NCBI GenBank assembly: GCA_026397725.1
Contig: JAPLUI010000211.1
Coordinates: 1 to 39,095 of the forward strand
Direction: 5' to 3'
Length of the DNA stretch: 39,095 nt
From: Verrucomicrobiota bacterium
GTDB lineage: Bacteria; Verrucomicrobiota; Verrucomicrobiia; Verrucomicrobiales; Akkermansiaceae
Part shown: positions 14,448 to 22,357 of the stretch, one piece after another
Layout: each line of letters starts with the position of its first letter
Numbering within the stretch: position 1 is the first letter of the stretch
Notes under the pieces: model-generated
What the model was told of the DNA's origin: nothing
Database searches by the model: none
What the model saw: only the letters and a program-made list of their open reading frames with translations
Translations under genes and position numbers: made by a program

Positions 14448-16997
14448 TTAAAGATTCACATCGGTGAAGAGTTTCAGGTCGAAATCTTCCTTGAGCGTGT
14501 CCGAGATCAGCTCCGGCTCCAGCTCGTCGTGGTCCGCAAAGTTTTCCAGCACCAGCTTCACGCTCGTGCCCGGCTCTAGTGCCGCCAGCGGGGTCGGCTT
14601 CAGGTCGAGCATCCCCCACTGCACCACGCGGATCGTTTTCTGTGCGTATTTGCCTTTCAGCACCTTCTCCACGCCGTATTCATTCACGATGAGCGCATTG
14701 CGGTACGGCGCCATCTGGTGAGGATCAGGGATTTTCGACTTGCCGATCAACGTCGCCTGCACCTCGATCTGCGGAAGCGTGGTGCGCTTGGCCAGGCTTG
14801 CGGCCACGGCTGCGGCGTTCTTCGCCGCCTCGGCCTCCTCGATGAAACGGTGGTACATGGCGACGTGTTCGAAGGTGCCGCGCCAGGCTATCTTGTTCCT
14901 GGTTGCATGATAATGACTCCCGGCAAAATACATCGGGAGGTTGTGGCCGAGCTGGGCGGATAGGAGGGGATCGATATCCTTCACCTTCTTGCCGTCGAGG
15001 TAGAACGCGAGCCGCTTGGGGGCGATACTCACGATCAGGTGGTGGGACTTGGTGTCTGGCAGGGTGGCCATGTCAAACGGCTTCACTTTGCGATTCTCGG
15101 CCTCGCCTCGATTGTTGTTGGCGTCCGCAAGGACCACCTGCAGCAGGTTCTTCTCCTGAAAGAGCCAGAACTGGCCGTTTCCCCAGCCGTAAGCCCACTG
15201 GAAGATGGGCAAGGGTATGCCGTCGGAGTCCTTGGTCTGCGCGAGATCAGCGGTCGCCACCACGATCTCGAGGCTGAACTGGTTCGACTTCTTGCAGGCT
15301 TCCGACAGGCGTGCCCCCGCAGCGCCGTCGGGGAAGGGAACGAACACCGTGTCGCCCGCAGCAATAGCGGCCCCATCGCGATTGAAGCGAGCCGCCGCCC
15401 AAATCTCGGCTGTGCCGAGCGCGGAGGTGATCGGAAGCCCGATTTGCTCGTCGAAGATCATGTTGCGCTCCCGCGCGTTCTTCCACAAATAGTACACGCC
15501 GGCACGACTGCTCGGCCAGTCGGGCAGGACGACCTGCATCTTCGCCGCAGCCATCTCGTTGGGTGCCTGGGCACCGTCGGTCACGCCCGTCACCGTCAGG
15601 GTTTCCTTCGCCGCCAGGGGCGCGGCAAACTCGGCGATGATCCCGCGGCCTTCACTGTCGATGCTCAGCTTCGTGGCGGCCGCGCCGCTTGCCAGCGTCA
15701 CCTTGGCCTTCGCCGCCTGGACCGGCTCGCTGCACGTGAGCAGCACGCGCCGGTCATCAAGCGTCTGCGCCAAGAGCAGCTTCGGCGCCATCCGCTCGGC
15801 CACGCGCACCGTTCCCTTCAGGGTACGGTCGCCTTGCGTGGCCGTGATCGCGTAGGTGCCGGCCTTGCTGTAGGTGTGCTTGCCTTCCGTTCCCTTGGCG
15901 CCGTCGCCAAAGGTCCACTGCCAGTTGCCCGGGCCGGTCGTAGCCGACGGCACCGCCAGCGTGTACGGCGCCTCGCCTGCAAACTGGCCCAGCCCCGGAT
16001 CGACCCAGACGTAGGCATAGACGTCCATAGAGTCGTTGTCGGTCACCTGCACCCATTTCGCGATCGAGTTAAAATCGTCGGCGAACCGGCCCAACCAGAT
16101 GTCGGCGCGATCAGGCCCAAGATTCCTGACTGGGCCGGCGACGACCAGGTGGCGGGCATCGGATGCCCACTTGGGGTTCCACATGACGCCGAATTTGCCG
16201 CCGTCCTTCAGCGGCTTCAGGCCGGGAGGTCTCACGCTGATGTCACGGCTGCTGCCGTCGGGCTTGTAGAGCGTGACCTGATCGTGGCCGCCGCCGCTCA
16301 TGATGGTGACGAAGTAGGAGTTGTCGGGGGACATGTACGTGTTGCAGCCGTTGCGATAGTTCTTGCTGTCCACTTGGCCCGTGCGGAAGTAGAACATACC
16401 GGTTCTGGGATGGGGAACCTCACCCACCGCGCGGGTGCCGTCGGCTGAAAGGGAGAAGTGTTGGTTCACGGGGCCTGCGCATACCCGCTCCCTGATTTCG
16501 GGGTTATCGAGTTGGAAGCGATCGACGAAATGGCTTGTTTGGAACGTGCTGGTCGTATACACCCATTCGACGCCCGTAGCCGGGTCGCGCCACGGCCACT
16601 GCGCAAAGCCATCGCTCAGAACGCGGCTGTTCGCGCCGTTCCAGTCCACGCAATGAATTTGCAACTTCCCGCCGGTCACCGCGCTGTAGATCACACGGCG
16701 ACCGCTCGGGGAGATGAGCGGGTTGTAGATCTCGCCCTCGGGGACCAGCTCGCGCTCGCCTTTCCCGCCCGTATCGAAAGCCATGATCGAACAGCCGATG
16801 CCGCCGTCGACGGGGTTGGAAGTGCCCTTCTTGGTCTCCCATTGCTTGTTTCGGAGCCACACGATGCGCGTCTCGGCGCCGGTGAGTTCGCGGATTTGCG
16901 TGGCAAGGTCAGCCGCAGCGGCGGGGGCGACCCAACACAGGGCCGCCAGCAGCGCGACGAGCGCCAGCCTGGTGGAGTTACGGTTCACTGTGCGCAT
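14448..16997 (-). CDS. Exported TolB-propeller, PKD and LamG-like protein (family B1)
   Basis: This protein of 849 residues has a signal peptide (about 1-29). Domains in order: a TolB/WD40-like propeller (about 35-330; LISPSGRRVIYS, MSPDNSYFVTI), a PKD domain (about 359-400; WQWTFGDGAKG...HTYSKAGTYAITATQG), a bacterial Ig-like domain (about 405-490; ERMAPKLLLAQTLDDRRVLL), a LamG/concanavalin-like domain (about 570-730; FSLEIVVATADL...HHLIVSIAPKRLAFYLDGKK) and a C-terminal beta region. All are binding or scaffolding folds; no catalytic motif is visible. It is a tandem paralogue of the next upstream gene (17047-19533) and shares its intergenic leader. A surface role in binding polysaccharide is inferred from the domains only. 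Confidence 0.85.
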   Translation of the reverse strand: MRTVNRNSTRLALVALLAALCWVAPAAAADLATQIRELTGAETRIVWLRNKQWETKKGTSNPVDGGIGCSIMAFDTGGKGERELVPEGEIYNPLISPSGRRVIYSAVTGGKLQIHCVDWNGANSRVLSDGFAQWPWRDPATGVEWVYTTSTFQTSHFVDRFQLDNPEIRERVCAGPVNQHFSLSADGTRAVGEVPHPRTGMFYFRTGQVDSKNYRNGCNTYMSPDNSYFVTIMSGGGHDQVTLYKPDGSSRDISVRPPGLKPLKDGGKFGVMWNPKWASDARHLVVAGPVRNLGPDRADIWLGRFADDFNSIAKWVQVTDNDSMDVYAYVWVDPGLGQFAGEAPYTLAVPSATTGPGNWQWTFGDGAKGTEGKHTYSKAGTYAITATQGDRTLKGTVRVAERMAPKLLLAQTLDDRRVLLTCSEPVQAAKAKVTLASGAAATKLSIDSEGRGIIAEFAAPLAAKETLTVTGVTDGAQAPNEMAAAKMQVVLPDWPSSRAGVYYLWKNARERNMIFDEQIGLPITSALGTAEIWAAARFNRDGAAIAAGDTVFVPFPDGAAGARLSEACKKSNQFSLEIVVATADLAQTKDSDGIPLPIFQWAYGWGNGQFWLFQEKNLLQVVLADANNNRGEAENRKVKPFDMATLPDTKSHHLIVSIAPKRLAFYLDGKKVKDIDPLLSAQLGHNLPMYFAGSHYHATRNKIAWRGTFEHVAMYHRFIEEAEAAKNAAAVAASLAKRTTLPQIEVQATLIGKSKIPDPHQMAPYRNALIVNEYGVEKVLKGKYAQKTIRVVQWGMLDLKPTPLAALEPGTSVKLVLENFADHDELEPELISDTLKEDFDLKLFTDVNL

Positions 16998-17005
16998 GTT
17001 TTCTT
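16974..17005 (-). repeat. Gene-start sequence copied at 8482-8513
   Basis: The 32 bases over the ATG of family B1 recur at 8482-8513 with two differences. In this copy they begin the full-length gene; at 8482 only a 12-codon stub remains. Confidence 0.75.
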
Positions 17006-17048
17006 ATGGATTGTTCGGTGCGTCAGCCGTCATTGGTTTCTCACTGTC
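17004..17048 (-). repeat. Intergenic leader repeat, copy 1
   Basis: This stretch matches 19561-19605 at 42 of 45 bases. Each copy fills the gap upstream of a family B gene, so the duplication unit included the leader. A 16-base piece recurs at 8546-8561. Confidence 0.8.
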
Positions 17049-19533
17049 ATTCCGCCTCCTCCCAGAGCTTCAGGTCAAAGTTCTCGGGCAACGTATCCCG
17101 CAGCAACTCGCTCTCCAGCTCCGGATGATCGGTGAACGACTCCAGCACCAACGACACCGACGCTCCCACCGCCTCATGCGCCGCCGGCGTGGGCTGGGAG
17201 TCCATCAGCCCCCAGCGCGCCACGCGCACCACCTTCTCCTTCAGCGTGCCGCGCGTCACCTCCTCGACCTGGTACTCGTACACCACCAGCGCACGCGTGT
17301 ACGGCGCGACCTCGGCCGCGCTCGGCACCGCCGACTTGGCCAGCAGCTTCGCCCGCACGGCGACGCTGGCCACGGGTTTGCGGGCCGCCAGCTTCTGGCT
17401 GTACGCCGCGAAGTTCCGTGCGACTTCCGCCTCCTCAACAAAGCGGCTGTACATGGCGATCCCCTCCAGCCGGCCCCGCCAGAACGTCTCGCCGCCGCCA
17501 AGGTTCAGGCCCAGCGCATTATGCCATTTCATCTGCGCCGGCGACGGATCCGCGTCCAGCGTCTTCCTGCCGTCCACATAGCACACCAGCCGCTTGGGAC
17601 GATACGCGATCACCAGGTGGTGCGCTTTGTCATCGGGCAGCGTCCCCGCGTCGAAGGGCTGCACCGGTTCTTTGGGGTCTGGCCCGCCGAGCCGCACCAC
17701 CACTTTCCGCTTCTCCTGCCCCACCCACAGACTGCTGAGGATGTTCAGCGACAGTACCGGCCCTTGCGGTTCCAGGTCGGCCGTCTGCACCACCATCTCC
17801 AGCGTGAACAGCTCCGTCTTCTGTTGCCATTGATTACCCTGGTAATAACTGAATTGGCGGAGCAGACGCTCGCTCGTACCATCCGAGGGCAGCTCGATCT
17901 TGCCACCCCGGCAGAGGATCGCCCCATGGCGGTCAAAGCGCGCATTCAGCACCGCGCTCACCGGCCCCGAAACCGGATCGTAGATCGTGTTGTCCGCGCG
18001 GTTGCCTTCGAACAGGTAGATCAGGCCATTGCGACTCGACGGCCAGCTCGCGCGCGTGATCCGGATGGCCGCCTTCGCCACGGCATTCGGCACCTGCGCC
18101 TTGTCGAAAACGCCGGCCAGGCTCATGGTGCCCGCCGCGCCCACCGGCTTGTCCAGCTCGACGAGCAGGTCCTTCTCCTCCGGATCCAGCGTCAGGCCGC
18201 GCACCGCCCCTCCCGACCCCAGTGTCGCCTTCGCGTCCCGGAGCTGCACGCGTTCATCAAAACGCACCAGCACACGCGTCTCGTCCACCGCCAGCGCCCC
18301 GGTCACGGCCGGCGCCTTCTGCGGCCGCACGTTCGCCCATCCCTTCAGCGCCTTCTGGCCCTGCGTCGCCGTGATCGGGTAACCGCCCGCCTTGGTGTAG
18401 GTGTGCTTTCCCTGCGCCGCCTTCTTCTTTGCCCCGTCGCCGTAGTCCCACGCCCATTCGCCGCCGGGCGTGAGCTTGCCGGGCACGGCGACGGTGAACG
18501 GCACCTCGCCCTCGTAGTTCCCGAGACCGGGGTCGATCCAGCAGTACGGTTTCGTGTCCCAGGCCGGCGCATCCGTCACGCGCACCCACTTGACGACCTT
18601 GGTGAACCCCTCGTCAAACTGCCCCAGGTAGATGTCACAGGCAGGTGCGTTGGTGGGGGACTCCACGATCACGACAAAAAACCGCATGTCGGTCGACCAG
18701 CGCGCCTCCCACGACGTACAGTTTCTTGTTTCTTCGTGCCCCGGCATCCCGCCTTTACCGCCGCGGAACCCCACCGCCCGCGGATTCTTCCCACCGTCAT
18801 CGTACACCCTGACCCCACCGTGACCTACCTCGGTTCCCATGTGGAAGAACCGGTAGCTGTTGTCGGGAGCGATGCAGGGGCTGCACCCGTTGCCGTACTG
18901 CCGCCAGGGGCCGTTCGGCATGATCGCCACGCCCGGAACCGGGGTCGGAAAACAGCCGCCCATGTGCGTGCCGTCCGCCGACACCGACACGATGCGAGCA
19001 CCATCCACCGGGCCCCTCCACACCGTCTCACGCACGCTCGCATCATCCATCCGGGCACGAACCAACCCGTCTCCAAGGAAATACAGCCACTGCGAGCCGT
19101 CGTCCGGATGGGTCCACGGGCTCTGCACGAGACCCTTGGTGAACTCGCGGCGGATGCTGCCGTCCCAGTTGACGCAGTAGATGGCACCAGAGCCGCCATC
19201 CGTAAAGAACACCTTCTCGCCATCGGGTGAAATGCACGGATTCACAAACGACGCCGGCCCCGGCAGGATCGCCCGCGTCTTGCCGTCCGCCGTATCCAAG
19301 CCCATCAGTGCCCACTCCGGCGGGTTGAGAGCGGATGTAAAACCTCCGGCATTATCAGCCCCTGCCACCCGACGCGCCCACACGATCTTCGTGCGACTCC
19401 CCGTCAGCGCCAGGACCTCCTTGGCCACGTCGGCCCGCGCCCCGCCCGCCTTGGCCGGGTCCTGATTTTCAGCCGCCCGGCAGGGCAGCACCGCCGCCGC
19501 GACCAGTATCCAGATGATCAGCCTGTTCTTCAT
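17047..19533 (-). CDS. Exported TolB-propeller, PKD and LamG-like protein (family B2)
   Basis: Predicted 828 residues from the ATG at 19533 (MKNRLIIWILVAAAVLPCRA, signal peptide; an AGGA lies ten bases ahead). Layout matches family B1: TolB-like propeller (about 30-330; NPCISPDGEKVFFTDGG), PKD (about 350-391; WAWDYGDGAKKK...HTYTKAGGYPITATQG), Ig-like domain (VDETRVLVRFDERVQL), LamG-like domain (about 575-715; FTLEMVVQTADLE, HHLVIAYRPKRLVCYVDGRK) and the same C-terminal region (YEYQVEEVTRGTLKEKVVRV). The two genes are adjacent, same strand, 49 bases apart, with moderately diverged proteins, so this is an old tandem duplication. No enzyme motif is seen. A surface binding function is likely; the ligand is unknown. 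Confidence 0.85.
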   Translation of the reverse strand: MKNRLIIWILVAAAVLPCRAAENQDPAKAGGARADVAKEVLALTGSRTKIVWARRVAGADNAGGFTSALNPPEWALMGLDTADGKTRAILPGPASFVNPCISPDGEKVFFTDGGSGAIYCVNWDGSIRREFTKGLVQSPWTHPDDGSQWLYFLGDGLVRARMDDASVRETVWRGPVDGARIVSVSADGTHMGGCFPTPVPGVAIMPNGPWRQYGNGCSPCIAPDNSYRFFHMGTEVGHGGVRVYDDGGKNPRAVGFRGGKGGMPGHEETRNCTSWEARWSTDMRFFVVIVESPTNAPACDIYLGQFDEGFTKVVKWVRVTDAPAWDTKPYCWIDPGLGNYEGEVPFTVAVPGKLTPGGEWAWDYGDGAKKKAAQGKHTYTKAGGYPITATQGQKALKGWANVRPQKAPAVTGALAVDETRVLVRFDERVQLRDAKATLGSGGAVRGLTLDPEEKDLLVELDKPVGAAGTMSLAGVFDKAQVPNAVAKAAIRITRASWPSSRNGLIYLFEGNRADNTIYDPVSGPVSAVLNARFDRHGAILCRGGKIELPSDGTSERLLRQFSYYQGNQWQQKTELFTLEMVVQTADLEPQGPVLSLNILSSLWVGQEKRKVVVRLGGPDPKEPVQPFDAGTLPDDKAHHLVIAYRPKRLVCYVDGRKTLDADPSPAQMKWHNALGLNLGGGETFWRGRLEGIAMYSRFVEEAEVARNFAAYSQKLAARKPVASVAVRAKLLAKSAVPSAAEVAPYTRALVVYEYQVEEVTRGTLKEKVVRVARWGLMDSQPTPAAHEAVGASVSLVLESFTDHPELESELLRDTLPENFDLKLWEEAE

Positions 19534-19560
19534 GTTTTCTTGTCCTGTTTGCATGTTTCC

Positions 19561-19605
19561 TTATGGGTTGTTCGGTGCGTCAGCCGTCATGGGTTTTTCA
19601 CTGTC
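19561..19605 (-). repeat. Intergenic leader repeat, copy 2
   Basis: Matches 17004-17048 at 42 of 45 bases. It overlaps the last codons and stop of the SGNH hydrolase gene (19587-20909) and precedes the family B2 start. Confidence 0.8.
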
Positions 19606-20909
19606 CGCAGAGCCTTGACCTCGGCGGCGCCCCCCGCCACGCACAGGCTTTCGATGCGCAGTTCCTGCTCCGCGTTCCCGTCCAGGACGGGCTCGATCTC
19701 CAGCACGTGGGGAACGCTCGCGTCGAGGTTGTCCACGATGGTCTGGTGGTAGTTCCAGTTGCCATTGAATCGTGCGGAGGTCATGTCGTAGAGGTCAGTC
19801 GGTTCCTTCTGGCCATCCGGCATGTAGGTGTGCGGCTTGCCGTCGATCCGGATCCGGTACTTCCCGGAGTTCAGGGTGGCCTCGCCGAACACCATCACGA
19901 AGGAAGCCCGCACCTCGAAGCGGAGCGTGGCCGGGGCCTGGGGAACTGATTCCTTCTTTCCTTCCGCGTTCTCGACCCGCTTGCGATTCGAGGCGATGAG
20001 CAGCCGATCCACCCAGCGCGACATCACCTGGTCGTGGCAGGCACCCGTGAGGTGCGGCTTGCCTTGCGTCCACCCTGAGGGCAACGCGTCGGACGGAAGC
20101 AGGTCCGCGAGCACGGCGCGCCGGTGGGTCATGAAGAGGCTGTCGTGCAGCATCTTCTCCGGCACCGCGCACACGGCGTTTTCGCGCACGCCCTTCTCGA
20201 AAGCGGCGAAGGCCGCGTCGGCAAAGAGTTGGTAGCCGGCGTCGCCGGGATGCACGCCGTCAGTGTCCCAGATGCGGTCGAGCGTGGTCTCCTTCTTGCG
20301 GACCCGTTCGATGACCAGCGCCGCGGCGTCGCCGGCGGGGACGCCGTACGCAGCGGCGATCTTCAGGCGCTGCGTCAGGCCTCCGAGGTGCGCGGTCGTG
20401 CCGCTCTCCAGGCCCGTCCCGATCTCCCACTTGAAGGGAAACATCACCGCCACCACCGGCGCGTGGCCGTCGCCGATGATGCGCCGCAGGAGGGACTCGT
20501 ACGACGCGAACACGAGGGGATTCCCGGTCCAGTTGTCGTCGTTCGCACTGAAGTCCAGGAACACCAGATCCGGCTTGCGCGCCAGCACGTCGCGCTCGAG
20601 GCGGAAGACGCCCAGCAAGGACGGGGTCCCGCCGATCGCGGCGTCATAGCACTGGAAGCGCGCCTTGGGATAGCGCGCCTCCAGCAGTTTCTTCGTTTGT
20701 GCGCGGTAGGAGGTCAACGACTGGTCCGTGGCGTTGGCCCCCCACGTCAGCGAGGCCCCGAAGAAGACGACGTTGAGGGATTCGCCCGCCCTGGCTCGCG
20801 CATCGAACCCGGCAAAGGCACCGCGCTGGGCTTCCGCCGCCAGGGCCGTTGACGCCACGAGGACGGTCGCGGCCAACGCCGATAGGACTCTCTGGGTTGT
20901 GCTCATCAT
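19587..20909 (-). CDS. Secreted SGNH/GDSL hydrolase (second copy)
   Basis: Predicted 440 residues with a signal peptide (about 1-26). The SGNH set is complete: FFGASLTWGAN (Ser about 53), AAIGG (Gly about 93), FSANDD (Asn about 123), TDGVHPGDAGY (Asp and His about 217 and 220). A C-terminal beta-sandwich-like part (about 300-430) ends EQELRIESLCVAGG. The likely role is removal of acyl groups from an exported polymer or glycan. It is a paralogue of 2388-3866, and the proteins share the leader MMSTTQRVL. The start was set at the paralogue's start; reading further upstream (to 20981) overlaps the esterase end and gives no signal peptide. It follows the esterase gene by 55 bases. A third, fragmentary copy lies at 32493-32590. 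Confidence 0.88.
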   Translation of the reverse strand: MMSTTQRVLSALAATVLVASTALAAEAQRGAFAGFDARARAGESLNVVFFGASLTWGANATDQSLTSYRAQTKKLLEARYPKARFQCYDAAIGGTPSLLGVFRLERDVLARKPDLVFLDFSANDDNWTGNPLVFASYESLLRRIIGDGHAPVVAVMFPFKWEIGTGLESGTTAHLGGLTQRLKIAAAYGVPAGDAAALVIERVRKKETTLDRIWDTDGVHPGDAGYQLFADAAFAAFEKGVRENAVCAVPEKMLHDSLFMTHRRAVLADLLPSDALPSGWTQGKPHLTGACHDQVMSRWVDRLLIASNRKRVENAEGKKESVPQAPATLRFEVRASFVMVFGEATLNSGKYRIRIDGKPHTYMPDGQKEPTDLYDMTSARFNGNWNYHQTIVDNLDASVPHVLEIEPVLDGNAEQELRIESLCVAGGAAEVKALRTVKNP

Positions 20910-20964
20910 GATTCGTTCTCGAAATTCACGGCTGGTGTTCGTTTCAATTACTGCCACGCGTTGC

Positions 20965-22290
20965 CTACTTCGCAGGCTCATCGCCGCATCGGTGAATTAT
21001 CGTGCTCAAACTCATCGGCTGGTCGAAACTTCCGGTTTTCAGTTTGAAGGTGATTCCCCCATACCAGTCAAAGGTGCCGAGCGACTCGGGAATGGCGCAG
21101 GTGAACTCGCCATTGCTTCCCGGAACGGCTTCGATGCGGGTCCAGTCGCGGGCGTCCCAGCCGCGCGGCTGGTCGGGAAGCCAGCTCACATAGAACCAGC
21201 CCGTAGAAGGGTCGGGGCAGTTCTTCACCTTGAACTTCAGCACCTTGCCGTCGCGCGGCACTGCCATGGCGTTCGGCTCGGGGAGGGGAGGATTGCCGCC
21301 GGCGAGCACGTGCGCGAAGAACGCAGGCTCGATCTCGGCGTTGATCGGGTGGTCCCAGCTTACCGGCCCACCCGGGAGCGACATGGAGTGACTCTTGTTC
21401 GGGCCGAAGCAGAGGTACTTGTTGGCGGGGATGGCGTCGAACGTGGCCATGATCGACGGCGGCTTGAAGAAGATGTCGTTGGCGGCACTGTACATCAGGA
21501 AGGTGGCCCGGCAACGATTGAGCCTCGTGCCGGCGTCGAAATTCCTGACCCACGCGTTGCGGTCGAGTTCGTCCATCTTCTTCAATTCGCCCGATCCAAT
21601 CGCGTCGAGCTGATAGAATCCCGAGCCATACAGGTTGAAAGTGGCTTGAACCCGCTCGTCGAGGAGGCCGGAGAGCATGGTGACCATGTAGCCGCCCCAA
21701 CTGATGCCGGTCATGCAGAGCTTCTTCGGGTCGACGTCCGGCTGGGCCTCCAGAAGGTTGAACGCCCGCAGGCCCGCGGTGACCGCATCAAAGAGTACGC
21801 AGACGTAGGGCGTGGGCTTGGGGGGGGTGATCTGGTCGGCGCCGTACTGCATTTTGGTGACGCGGCTGATGCTGAGCATCTTGTCGTTGGCACCGTAGCC
21901 GGGCAGGTCAGGGGCGATCGCCACGTAGCCGAGCTTCGCCCACGCGATGGGGCCGCCTTCATTGGCCATCCCGCCGCCGCCGTGGCACACGAGCATGCCG
22001 GGCAGCTTCTGACCGGCAGTATTCGCAGGTCGGGCAATGATGGCATAGATCTCGCAATCCTTGACCTCGCCCTCCTTGCTGCCTTCGGCGCTGGCGAACC
22101 GCAACTTCGTCACCTTCACGCCGTCTTTGGTTTCCTCCGAGATCACCGTCGTGACCTTCGGCACGCCCTTCGCGTAGGGGGCGAAGATGTCGTCCTTCTG
22201 CAGCGCCGGCGCCGTCGCTGCGGCCGCACATTTCACGAGGAAGAACAGAATCCCAACGGTAACTACTGCATCACGAATGCTTGGTCTCAT
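20965..22290 (-). CDS. Exported alpha/beta hydrolase, acetyl-xylan-esterase/dienelactone-hydrolase type
   Basis: Predicted 441 residues. A signal peptide (about 1-24) precedes an alpha/beta-hydrolase domain with the oxyanion loop CHGGGG (about 102-107), the nucleophile elbow TGISWGGY (Ser about 197), a candidate acid in SAANDIFF (Asp about 272) and a candidate His in NKSHSMS (about 301). After about 330 a beta-rich extension (WFYVSWLPDQPRGWDARDW) may bind substrate. The family removes acetyl or other ester groups from sugars. With two SGNH hydrolases and an AlgI-type acetylation cassette nearby, a role in trimming polymer O-acyl groups is reasonable but inferred. The start at 22290 is fixed by an AGGAGA ribosome site. 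Confidence 0.85.
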   Translation of the reverse strand: MRPSIRDAVVTVGILFFLVKCAAAATAPALQKDDIFAPYAKGVPKVTTVISEETKDGVKVTKLRFASAEGSKEGEVKDCEIYAIIARPANTAGQKLPGMLVCHGGGGMANEGGPIAWAKLGYVAIAPDLPGYGANDKMLSISRVTKMQYGADQITPPKPTPYVCVLFDAVTAGLRAFNLLEAQPDVDPKKLCMTGISWGGYMVTMLSGLLDERVQATFNLYGSGFYQLDAIGSGELKKMDELDRNAWVRNFDAGTRLNRCRATFLMYSAANDIFFKPPSIMATFDAIPANKYLCFGPNKSHSMSLPGGPVSWDHPINAEIEPAFFAHVLAGGNPPLPEPNAMAVPRDGKVLKFKVKNCPDPSTGWFYVSWLPDQPRGWDARDWTRIEAVPGSNGEFTCAIPESLGTFDWYGGITFKLKTGSFDQPMSLSTIIHRCGDEPAK

Positions 22291-22295
22291 GGTTG

Positions 22296-22301
22296 TCTCC
22301 T
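22296..22301 (-). promoter_or_regulatory. Ribosome-binding site setting the esterase start
   Basis: AGGAGA lies five bases upstream of the ATG at 22290, the strongest Shine-Dalgarno in the window. It rules against the in-frame ATG at 22338. Confidence 0.7.
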
Positions 22302-22357
22302 GCAAAGTACTGTCTCTAAACAATGTCGTGAAGAACACTCGAACACGGTGCGATGGC

